64,000 bases of DNA from Pampus argenteus. Its lineage: Eukaryota; Chordata; Actinopteri; Scombriformes; Stromateidae. The position numbers were made by a program, and so were the translations under genes. The stretch spans positions 21,876,001 through 21,940,000 of the forward strand of contig CM072861.1 in assembly GCA_036937835.1 (NCBI GenBank), read 5' to 3'. A model generated the notes under the pieces. The model did not search any database and had not been told where the DNA came from. It worked only from the letters and a program-made list of their open reading frames with translations. Below, one piece after another: positions 44,601 to 56,270 of the stretch (position 1 is the stretch's first letter; every line of letters begins with the position of its first letter).

Positions 44601-47600
44601 TTTGTGCTTGAAATTTGAGATGTCAGGTTTTGGATAACCAAGTATGGAAACACTTTTCAGATATTCTGCTTGTTATTACCAGTAGAAGGTTATTGTTTAG
44701 AGATTTTCCCTCTGGATGTTTGAATTTACCAAATTTGGCAGTAAAACATAACATTAATGGGTGAGCTTCATATCTGGTATTATGGTGTAGATGTTACAGT
44801 GCTTCTATTGGCACTTAAATGTGTATTTGAAAGCTGCACTACAGAAGAAGGCTTATCGAAAATACCAGATATATTTTATTTATTTATTGTTTTTTGTTTT
44901 TTTTTAACTTTACTAAGGAAACACAATTAAAACCTGCCATTGCTCCTGGTGAACTGTAACAACACAAATAATGAAATGTGAGGAAACTCAAGCTAGACTT
45001 ATTGAATACATGAATGCAAACTAGTGGTGAAGACGAGCTTGCATTTGTCATCAGGTGATGACGGCTAAAGAAAAGAAGACTCAGCTGGATGATAGAACCA
45101 GAATGACAGAGCTGTTTGCTGTGGCTTTGCCCCCTCTGCTGGCCAAGGTATGTTATATCTACTATGTGTTCAGAATCAAGGGTGTGTATTCATCCATCAG
45201 GGATTATTATTAATCATTATGTTGAATGTGTGTCATGTAGTACGCTGTGGATGCAGAAAAGGTGACCAACTTGCTACAGCTTCCTCAGTACTTTGACCTC
45301 GAAATTTATACCACAGGCCGCCTGGAAAAGGTAAGACACATTTGCTGCTTGTCAGAGACACTTTTTCTTTTAATTGAATAACAGTCAGATTGATTAGATG
45401 GGTATAATTAATCAAAGTAATGGTTTAATCCTCCTATTGGCTTCCATCACATTAAGTCAATCTTTCCCATACTGTCCAACGCAGCACCTGGAATCCCTTC
45501 TACGTCAGATCAGGGAAATTGTGGAGAAGCACACAGACACTGAAGTTTTGGAGGCCTGCTCCAAGACTTACCATGCCCTCTGCAACGAGGAGTTCACAAT
45601 CTTTAATAGGGTGGACATCGCCCGCTCTCAGCTGCTGGATGAGCTGGTGGACAAGTTCAACAGACTACTGGAGGATTTTCTACAAGAGGTAGGAGCGATA
45701 AAAGATACACGTTGGCATTCCTTAACATGTTTATACTTATTGCTCTTTTGGAAAACTGGGTCTCATCCGCTTATAGCCAACACTTCTACTGCTTGTTATT
45801 GTCACCATCATGTTTGTTTGTTGTTATCCTTACTTTTTTTTTTTTTTTTGCATAAATATCCCTTGTGACCATCTTGTTGTAAAAACACTTAAATTGTTGT
45901 AAATGTTTTTCACATTTTGATTCATCTACATATAAGACTTCTGTCCTCCCTCAAACTGTGGTGATATGATTAAATTTCAGTCAGTGCTTATCTTGCGGGG
46001 AGATTTATAGGATCTATTAGCCTGCTTTTCATTGTCTTTTGTTTTAGCCTTGAACTACATCATAAAATGCAAAGTAACATCAGACCTTGACTTTCAACTG
46101 TACTCAGAGGAAGGTTGTTTTTAACTCTAGCAGTAGTGATTATTATGCACAGAGCACTTAACAACTCATGTTTTCAAAAAAAGACCAGTGAGCATGCAAT
46201 ATTTAAACAACACACTGTATTTGGGAAACAGTTTAAGAAAATGGTTATTATCAGATGGTGTATGATAATATCATCAGATATATTTAAGTTTTGTCTGAAA
46301 CTTGCAATTGAGTGTTGATCTGTAAGATTTAACACAATTTTCTTTTTTTGCAGGGTGAAGATGCTGATGAAGATGATGCTTATCAGGTGTTGTCGACTCT
46401 AAAGAGGATCACAGCGTTTCACAAGTATGAAATCCTTATCCATTACTTTATATTCGCCTTTCTTGTCTCTTCTTTCTTTCCGGCGAAAACAATAATTTGC
46501 CTGTGATGTTCGTGCACCTGTATTTGAAATTGACTTTGACTTTCTCAATGATGTTGCAGTGCACATGATCTCTCTGGGTGGGACCTGTTTACCAGCAACT
46601 TCAAATTGCTCAACACAGGCATAGAGAACGGAGACATGCCTGAACAGGTCATTAAAAATACATATATATATATATATAAATAAACACAGACTGTGCAAAT
46701 TATAATTTACTTTGTGAATACTACTGAATATTAACCTTTCTGATGCTTATTTTTGTGTGAGCAGATAGTCATCCACTCACTACAGTGTACCCACTACGTG
46801 ATCCTGTGGCACCTGGCCAAGTTATCTGAGGGCAGCTCCAGAAAGGTGAGGTCACCTTTGGCCAATTTCACTGTTGTTTTTTTTGTTTGTTTTTTTGCAA
46901 AACTAGGCTATGATGCTAAAAACTTTTTTTTTTTTCAACCTTTTTGTTGTGTATCAGGAGGACATGGTTACCCTGAGGAAGCAGATGAGGGCATTTTGTA
47001 TGATGTGTCAGCGCTACCTCACCAACGTCAACACAGCTGTTAAAGAACAGGTTAGCAGACACGAAAACTACAAAATCTATCTGTTGCCTTACAACTGATG
47101 TAAGAAGTCAGTTTCACTTTTTTTTGTCTTTTCTCTGCAGGCATTCACCATCCTGTGTGACCTCCTGCTAATCTTCAGCCACCAGATGGTGTCCGGAGGC
47201 AGGGAACACCTGGAGCCTCTGGTCTATAGCCCAGAGGACTCGCTGCAGTCTGAACTGCTCTCCTTCATCCTGAATCATGTCTTCATCGACCAGGACGATG
47301 ACACAAATAGCACAGGTACAAATGCAAATGTGCAGTTTTAGCAGTTAATTTACTTTCTGCTCTGTGCCAATAAGCAAGTAGAATAAGTAAAATGACTTTA
47401 TTGTGCAGCTTGTAAAACTGCTATATATATTTTTTTTTCAGATGGTCAACAGGATGATGAAGCAGTGAAGATCGAAGCTCTGCACAAGAGGAGAAACCTG
47501 CTGGCTGCCTACTGTAAACTGATCATTTACTGTGTGGTAGAAATGAAGACTGGAGCTGACATCTTCAAACAGTACATGAGGGTAAGTTTGGATTTTCTAA

Positions 47601-50600
47601 TGATCATTTGCACAATTTTTTTGATTCTACATGGTGCAATTTGCAAAAGATTCTATTATTACAGCTGTACTGTATATCCATACACATCTGCTGTTGCAGG
47701 AAGTAATGCAGTTGTCTGTCTAACCATATAAGTGTTTTTTTTTTTTTTTTCTCTTTTCTTTACAGTATTACAATGATTATGGTGACATTATCAAGGAGAC
47801 CATGAGTAAGACTCGGCAAATCGACAAGATTCAATGTGCCAAGACCCTCATCCTCAGTCTGCAGCAGGTCAGTCCACATCCCTTTGTTTACTCATTAATT
47901 CATTCACTGACCTCTCATTCATTAAGCCCAGTTTTAGGTTTTATTGAAATAATTCATACTAATACTTCCCCTCTATTTCTGCTAGCTTTTCAATGAAATG
48001 CTGTCTGACCTGGGTCACGGGTTTGATCGCTCCTCCTCTTCATTCTGTGGAATCAAAGAGTTGGCCCGTCGGTTTTCTCTCACCTTTGGTCTTGACCAAG
48101 TCAAAACCAGAGACGCCATCGCTATGCTGCACAAGTAAGGCTTCATTCTTCTCTTATGACATTGTATTGCACTTACATTTTTGGCCCTTGCATATGGGAA
48201 CTGTCATTTTAGACTATTTACTCCTTGAATACTGTATTTCTTGTTGCCGTGTTATATTTTCCTGTTGCTTTTGGAGAGGCTTTGTTTAGAAAATGTTAGT
48301 TACATTCACCCATTCCCATGTGCTTGTAGAAAAATGTTGTGTTCAAACACACAGAGGAGCAGTGCTATAAACTCATCAGCAGCATCGTGTATTTTCCAAC
48401 AGATTCTTTAAACATTAATTGGCACAGTGAAAAAACAAGAGAGGAAATATTCTCGATTCACTCTTGACCTACATTTTTACAGTAATAAATAAATAGCATT
48501 TCTTTTTCTTTGTTTCTGACTGTGAATTATTAATTATAATTTTAGACATCTGTGCATTTTGCTTAGTTAACAGGAAGCTTGGGTATCCCCTGCACTTGTG
48601 CAGCATGTGGGCATACAGTGTAATGGGATATGCCATGTGTGCAACGGGTGTCAAAGTAAAATTGTGCTTTGTTTCCATCTAGTATGAAAGGTGGCATGCT
48701 CTTCTGCCCTGCAAAGGAAAAAGCTTCAGTTGGAGACACACTTAAAGAACAAAGATTTTAAATTAAAATCATATCTGTGAGCAACTTTAATCAAAAAAGA
48801 AACATGTAGCAAGTAGTTGAGACAGGCATGGTGGTGTCCTAGTGGTGTTAGACATCACTGCCATGTGCTTTCTTTCTTTCATGATACTCCAGACTTATGA
48901 CACCAGTCCTTTTTCTCTGCTGACGTTGTCTTGTTCTCCGTCTCTGTGCATCTCTCAGGGATGGTATTGAGTTTGCATTTAAGGAGCCTAGTCCCCAGGG
49001 AGAAGGAGGACCTCCCCTCAACCTGGCTTTCTTGGACATCCTCAGCGAGTTCTCCTCCAAGCTTATGAGACAAGACAAAAGGACTGTGTAAGTTTTTCTT
49101 TTCTTTTCTTTTTTTTTTGACGGGTGGAAGGCTTTAATGCAACAGGTGTTTGTGACAACTGGTGCAACTGTTGTTCCCAATACACGAGTGGTTGATGTGA
49201 TATCCTCCAGCTGGAATGTGCACCTGCCGTGTGACGTTTGTCCCTCTGTATGCATGGGTGCACGAGTTTGTTCATCTTCGTCTATGTGACCTCCTGCTTT
49301 CTCCCCAGCCACATGTACCTGGAGCGCTTCATGACGTTCCAGATGGCACTGCAGCGAGAGGACTGCTGGCTTCCCCTCATCTCCTACAGGAATTCCCTGC
49401 AGGCTGGTGGTGATGACGATACCATGTCAGTGATGAGTGGCTACTCCAGCAGAGGCTCGTCCATTCGATCCAAGAAGACCAAGCCTCCTGCTGCTACAGC
49501 TGGAACTTCGGCAGCAAAGAGGAAGCTGCCAGAAGGTAGAGGAAACCTGGGAATCAACAAAATCATTAATAATATTCAATAACAGAATTTATAACTTTTT
49601 CCACTTAAGGAAATTCCCGTTGACAAAATTCCATGTAGATTGTAAAAGCAGCTGCATTATTATAAAAAGCTTGACTGGATGCCATCAGTATGTCATCACC
49701 AACCACTATAACGCACACAAACACGCTGAGAACATGTCTTAATGAGAACTACATACATTACAACTCAGCCATGATATTACAAAAGCAGCACTGGAGCCCA
49801 GATTAACCCAGATGCCGAGCTATTGGACGAGGAGATTAAAGAGCAGATGGTAGGAGTGAGTGAAGAGAGACAAACTACTCCCCACCAATCAAACAGGGTC
49901 TCGGAAATGTCTGTGTGTGTGTTTGCAGCGAGTGTAAGATCATTTTAACCCTGTACTGTATTTCACAGCCTTTTGCTAAATATGAATTTTTAAACACTAT
50001 ATGAACAACTCTATAAAGGTCTTCTAAGCAGACTAAGTATGAAAACTCCTGCCTGAATGTAAAAATACATCTGCTGGTCTATTAAAGTATTTAATAGCGC
50101 TCTTAAATATTCTCACAGTTCATGTCTTTTGAAACTTAACATTGCGCATACTTAAATTTAAAATCATCATCAACAGCAGTTTGGGATGAAATTGGGTTAC
50201 TTGGGTGAAATGTTGGACACTCAGAACAAGTATCGGCTGTTTTCATTAGCAACTCGTCTAACATTATGGCTTTTTTTCCTTCCAGAGGAGAGCAGCAGCA
50301 GCGAGGTGTGGCAGCAGAGCATGCAGACCCCAGTCATGATGCCGTCCCCCCACCTCACCTCCACTGCCATGCGAGACCCTAAGAGGGGACGTGATGACAG
50401 CTACATGGGAGTCTACCCCCTCCCTCACGACCAGCAGCAGCCCCACCAACACCCACAGCACCATCAACAGACGCCTCAGCACCACCAGACACCGATGGAT
50501 TACAAGTACGCACACATAACTGTTGCATTCCTGAAGTGCAGCGACGCAGTTTGCTGTACAATACATGTTACAGTTGTCACGGTTCAGTGCATGCAAGATA

Positions 50601-53600
50601 TTTATAACGAAGATGAAATGAAAACAGTCTGTACTGTACAAGATTTCTATTGTAATTCCACCTCAGACATAATGTGCAAAATCAGTGGCAGCACTTCTTA
50701 CTGTTTATCATTGATTTCAGGACAAAATTTAAACACCACCAGGCCGCAAAAAAGACTGTTGGCAGTTCAGTGTTAATTTATGTTAAAGTGCGCTGTCTTG
50801 CATTTAATGTATTCATATTGAAGCAAGTGCCTTCAGGGGGTATAACTAAAGATATTTATATTTTGATCAATCTATTAACTCTAATATATAGTGAAAATAC
50901 ACCCCTGAACTCCATAGGCCAACGTTGGCTTTTCCTGGCTATACATTTCTGTAATTCTTTGATGGTTCTTTTAAAAATTAATTATCCATTTCCCTGCATC
51001 CCAATGCTTCATACCTTTAAGATTGTATAAATATATGTAGGCTCAGATCCAGGTCCATCATTTGGTTCAGTGGATTGCTTATTCTCTGATAATGGGATCA
51101 GAAGACTGGAATATGAGCCAAAACACATTAGGGCAGGATTCAATATAATTTCCCATTTGTGTGCTATTAATTTTGAGGGCAAATGGTAGCAAAACGTTTG
51201 CACTTTACAGCCTGCCAAGTGTTGGCCCTACTGGGACAGTGACTGACTAGTTTATTTATCCAACCTGACTTTTCATAGGTGTCAGGCCAGTGGGGCCACT
51301 TATGTTGCTGTAACTTACTTCCATGTGGTGTTTTCTAGTTTAATTGCACAAACACATGTGGACTAGTACATTTAATTAACGTGCACTTGTGCATTTTAGT
51401 TCCCAGGTGACGTGGATGCTTGCCCAGAGACAGCAAGAAGAGGCACGTCAGCAGCAGGAAAGAGCCATGAACTACGCCAAGCTCAGGACCAATCTGCAGC
51501 ATGCTATGTAAGACTCAGACACACCTGCACACGACGGTGACGCCGACGTCTCATTACAAATGGTTCAATATTTATATATCGGTTTGTTTGTGCAGTCGTC
51601 GCGGTACTGGTCTCATGGAGGAAGACGAGGAGCCGATTGTGGAGGATGTGATGATGTCATCCGAGGGTCGTATGGATGACCTCAATGAAGGCATGGACTT
51701 TGACACCATGGACATTGACTTGGTGAGACGCCCATTTAACTGAATCAAGTGTACAAATTCATATTCTTTAAATCATCTTCTGATTGATTAAACATATATA
51801 TATGGATGTCCTACCAGCACCAAGCGTTGTTTGTACTTGAACATTTTGACAGAAACAGAACAAAGCAACCCCTGTAAAAATCCAACAATTTGAATAAATG
51901 CTTTAATAATAGTGGTCAGTATAAGTTGCAGGTGTTCCTAAATGGTTGATTATACTTTGGCAGGCCTTCTAAACTTATCACCTCCAGGTTGCTGCTTAGG
52001 TCTGCCTCGACTCACAAGGCTGGCAGTAGAGACTGAGCACTCCTGGCCTTTTGTTGTTAAAACTGGGTGGAAACAATTAGAGTTAAAAATTGCAGAAACA
52101 GTCCAAGTCTTTTTTTTTTCTTTCTTTTTTTTTTAAGATACCCTGTAAAATGGCCATTAGGAGGCAACAAGTTGCTGTTGTTTGTTTTATCTATATAGCT
52201 GCCATGGAGCACGAAACAGCCTCTCAAAATCTTGACTTTATTCTAAAATACTTTGAGGATAAAACTTCTAAAAACCTCAAAACTCTGATAGATCCAAAAA
52301 AAAATCTTCTAAACCCTAAAAAAAACAACATTTCCTGAGCCTTGTTCGTTCATACTCGCACATGCTGGACCCAAGCTGAGAACTGGGAGGCCAGCGTGGT
52401 GGAGGTCGAGCAGTGAAAACACAGTTTAATTTCATTTCTTTCTGGCAAATTTAAAGAACGCCAAGTTAGTGTTTTCCTGATTTCAGACTGTGATATATTC
52501 GTAATTGCATTTCGGTTATTGTTTTTGCCTGGCTGAGTTAATGCCCAGTCGTTTATTCTAAGAGGTGACTAGTTTGTTCAGCATGCAGTAATTAATATGA
52601 ACCATATTGTGCTGATTTTTTGAAAAGAAGACAGTTAATGTAGCCCCAAGAGATTGCTGGCAGGGACGAACTTGGTTTTTTTTAAAAAGATGATGAAACG
52701 TACTTTGTCGACAGTGCATTGCAGCAGCTGGTACAACACGAGCCTCATGACAAATTTATTTGACAATTTTCACTGACACCACAAAAACCATGTATGGCGA
52801 GTGTAAAGCCAGAACTATATTTTAAGATGTATGTCTATTTTGGATGCTTCTGCTACATCTGTGCTCTATGAGAAAGGCTGCAAATGTCATGTTGAATCAA
52901 CCATAAAATTGCACAACTGCCCTAGTTTCTCTAAATCCACTCAGTAATACATTCTTTCCAAACTGACTTACATGAGTAAAAGCTTCAAAATCCTGTGTGT
53001 TTATTGCAAAACATCCATAATATGCTGTTCTAAACACACCGTCTTCCTCTTCCAGCCACCCTCTAAGAATCGTCGTGAGAGGTCTGAGCTCAAGCCGGAC
53101 TACTTTGACCCTGCTTCTATCATGGATGAATCGGTAAGATTGTCTGTTTTTATGAAATTACCTCTGGGCTCATTGCATACTCGAAAATTGTTGTTGTTAA
53201 TTGCAGTGCTACAAACAAAATACCAGTGTTTTTCATGGATACACACAGATGTGTTTGTAGAAAAAGCTACTTGTAGGAATTTGTGAGAGCAGAAACAACT
53301 TTTCCTCAAAGTGGACGGATTTGCACTGAAAGTCGTCTTAACTCTACGTAGGTAAATGAAACTGGACAGCTTGTAATCAACCCAGTTGCAATGCAGCAGT
53401 GTTTGCTTGTGTAAACATGCCGCATTTTATTTATTTCAGAGTGTGTTGCCGGCTTTAAATTCTTGCTTCAACACGTCCCCGCAGTAAGAAGGTTTTAGGG
53501 TTTGTTTTCACACCAGGCCTTAAGTACAGCACACTGAAAAATGCAACGGTGTTTAGTGTCAACTTAAAATAAATCGCCACGTAAAAAAAAAAAAAAAAGC

Positions 53601-54266
53601 AAACACTTAGTGTCTTGTTTCATTAAGCTTTTTCTTAACAAGTCTGCGTCAGCTCCATTTTTTTTATTTTTTTCTTCCACACTGAATCACTTCTCCACAT
53701 TTTTAAAAAATGAAGTGGCTGTAGATGAGATTATACTGTGAAACAGCAGACAGTAACTCAAATAGACTCAATGCAGTATATTAAAGTTGTTATAGCAGCC
53801 AGCGGTGGTTACACTTACACAATTTGCTTGGAGCAAATCATTATTACATAGCTGCTTCAATTCAGCAATTTGTTATGTCTGACTTTAGGCAGAGATTTTT
53901 TTTTTTCCAGAGTTTATTGGACTGTATTTTTAAAGTTAAGTAGTAAGATCGATTACTTTGGTCTTAACTTCTGCAATCATGCAACAACCCAGGTGACACC
54001 TCGCTGGTAAACCAAATATAACCTGAGTATTCTTAATGAGGTATTAGATGACAATGTACACTTGATTTTAATTTGATTAAATAGCAAGAGCAAATATTTG
54101 GCAATCAGTGCGAATCATCAGTCATGTAAATGTATATACTATATGTAATTCAGCATATTAAATGTGATGTGATTTTTATTTATTTTAACTTTGTAATTGG
54201 TTAATTAAATCTTTTTTTTCCCCTTTCTTTTTTCTCTTCTAGGTCCTCGGGGTGGGGATGTTTTAA
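38628..54266 (+). CDS. stag2: Cohesin subunit STAG2 (SA-2)
   Basis: STAG2 is the HEAT-repeat cohesin subunit that binds RAD21, CTCF and DNA. Thirty-three coding exons: 38628-38671, 38761-38842, 38968-39108, 39237-39333, 39483-39559, 39727-39931, 40433-40584, 41910-41983, 42119-42242, 42811-42909, 43049-43128, 43266-43373, 43784-43895, 44021-44138, 44240-44343, 45055-45147, 45241-45330, 45485-45688, 46354-46424, 46560-46647, 46765-46845, 46958-47050, 47141-47315, 47442-47581, 47766-47867, 47986-48134, 48959-49087, 49309-49535, 50286-50505, 51400-51507, 51596-51722, 53056-53133, 54243-54266. They join in phase to 1271 aa (human 1231 or 1268). The N-terminus MIAAPEIPSEFSFTQDTDTR matches STAG2, followed by a Lys/Gly-rich stretch. 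The stromalin domain (about 280-375) includes GVFVHRYRDSIAEIRAICIE and [20 protein letters not shown]. The acidic tail carries EEPIVEDVMMSSEGRMDDLN and ends VLGVGMF. STAG1 is less likely given both termini and the xiap neighbour. Confidence 0.97.
40630..41220. mobile_element. Possible non-autonomous hAT-like repeat in stag2 intron 8
   Basis: The segment is bracketed by AATCGCGATTC-type words (near 40636) and by GAATCGAATCGATTGAGTC with AATCGTGACACCAAGAAT (41175-41212). These words are common at the ends of old fish DNA-transposon copies. There is no coding capacity. The ends and the class are guesses. Confidence 0.35.
51400..51507 (+). CDS. stag2: stag2 cassette exon (36-codon, phase-neutral)
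   Basis: The exon is 108 nt, is entered and left in the same phase, and encodes SQVTWMLAQRQQEEARQQQE and on to LRSNLQHA. It is the counterpart of the 37-residue segment present in the longer human STAG2 isoform and absent from the shorter one. Skipping it would join AA| (50505) to |TCGTCGC (51596), reading N-R-R-G and keeping frame. Confidence 0.8.
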
Positions 54267-56270
54267 GCTAATATCCAGATGATTTTGACGCTGGGATTAA
54301 CGGAAGAGGCGCTTTGTATTTAAAGAGAATTTTAGAAGCGAAAACAGATGTGTTTTCTGTAAGAAAAAGCGAAAACAAAAACAAAAAAAAAAAGAATTCT
54401 GGCTTGTACTCCACGTGGACCAATGACAACCCACACTCAGTGTTGCTTGCTCAGAGAGGACTTTGTTTCATATATTTACTTTTATAATCTTGGGTAAGCT
54501 CTTCCTGTTCAGAAATAGTGTAACAGGCCACTTCCAAACCTATTAGAAATGAGATATGTCTGAAGAAAAATCCATAATAGCTTTTTTTTTTTCTTTCCTT
54601 TTTTTCTTTTTCTTTTTTTTTTTTTTTTTTTTAACGGGGATGAATTGGTGTGTTTAACTTAAGAAGCTTTTTTTTTTTTTTTTTTTTTTGTCTAACCCTT
54701 TTTACAATTGTAGTAAGTTACCAGGTGTGAAGTAGTAATTTATAAACAGACTGTAGTAGCTTGCTTGTACTGTGTTAGCCAAGTGGATGGAGGTCTTTAT
54801 GTTTCTGTGCTCTTTCTAACCCCCCGCCCTTCCCTTCCCTCTATCTCTTAAGTTTGTTTTCCCCTGTTGTTGGGCCTGATTTTGAGGTCCTGATAACCAC
54901 TGGTGGTTAAGATGGTGAGATGTCACGTAGAATCAGTCAGGATCCCTTTATGCTGTGAAGATTCCCAGAGTCCACTGAACGCTCCACACTGTTAAGCAGT
55001 AAGTCCTAGAGCTTACCCCAAGATTTGGACCACTCCTTAACCACCATCATCTACTAGAGAAATGTTCCCCTCTACCATGAGCAGAGTTTTATGCCAGTGG
55101 TGCCACTGTGTGGACTCTGGAAAAAAGCAGCTCAGTCCAAGAAAATCACATCTCTCTCTTTTTTTTTTTCTTTTTTTTTTCTCTCTCTCTCTCTCTTAAA
55201 AATCCAGCAGCATAATGTTGAAATGGGTATCTCTACATTTTAAATAAAAGTTATATATGAATCGGTGCTGATTTTATATATGTGCTTTTGGTTTTCTTAT
55301 TTTGAACTTTTCAACCTTCAGTCACAAAGTTTGAGAAATGTGTAAGTAAACTTAAAAAAAAAAATGAAAGCATGTAAAGACATGCATCAAGGAAGATTTT
55401 TAAATTTGTATTTTTATGTTTTTTTTGTTTATTTTTTTTCCTTTTTTTGTTTTTTTTTTGTCTTGATAAATGTCTTCGGGTTTCTACCTTTTTTCCTACA
55501 TGTAAATTAGTTTGGATAAAACTAATGAAAAGACTTGTGAAATCAGCTTTAAGGTTTTCTCAACATAAATAATAAAAAAAAAAAAAAGAAGTCCTGTCAC
55601 AAAATATTTCAAAACTTTCAAATGTTAAAAGTGAAAACGTAGTCATTCAGACAATACTGAAGATGAGTTATTCAGCAGCGCTGTGGCAGCTAGACAAAGC
55701 TTAGATTTTGACATATATTTGTCACACACAAGTTTTAATGAAATGTTTTGTCTACTGAGGTTTTTATTTTGTAGTCATTCCATGCTTAAGCCTTAAACAT
55801 GCTTGTGAAGGTCACCTTCTCTCACAGTAAATCTTCCATGTCAGAGGATCAGTCATGTTTAAAGGTGGATAATTGGCTTTCTTAGAACATGAAACATGAG
55901 GTGGTCAGATGTAATGTGATAAAGTAGATGAACAGCCTATATGTGTTTTTTGCCTAATTATTTTATGTAAGTAAAAAAAGAAAATTCTTTTTAAGGAAAA
56001 AGTACTGTTTATTGTTTGTTACTTACCACTACATTGGTATAAATTCTTATTAGATCATGTGTGTATATATACAAAATTTAATTTCTTTCTTTCCTTTCGG
56101 CCATTTCTGTGTTTTTATTTTTTTATTTTAATTTTTTTTTTTTCTGCACTCTTGCCTACACTCTAAGTTGTTGTCTATATCCCATCCTCTTTCAGTCACT
56201 CTGTTTTCTGATTTGTACTTGTCTGGAGACAGTAACTTTTGAATAAAAATCAACACATTTCCTTTGTGGT
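54267..56270 (+). other. stag2: stag2 3' UTR with two poly(A) signals
   Basis: AATAAA at 55243-55248 and 56242-56247 would give UTRs of about 1.0 and 2.0 kb. The UTR contains very long T-rich tracts (about 54580-54690, 55160-55200 and 55410-55460). Confidence 0.65.

Noticed and set aside
49785..49851. Exon-like segment in stag2 intron 28 reading INPDAELLDEEIKEQM with a gtaggagtg donor
   Set aside because: The splice phases do not fit between the flanking stag2 exons in any acceptor/donor combination I tried, and I recognise no similar protein. Probably chance, or an old insert.
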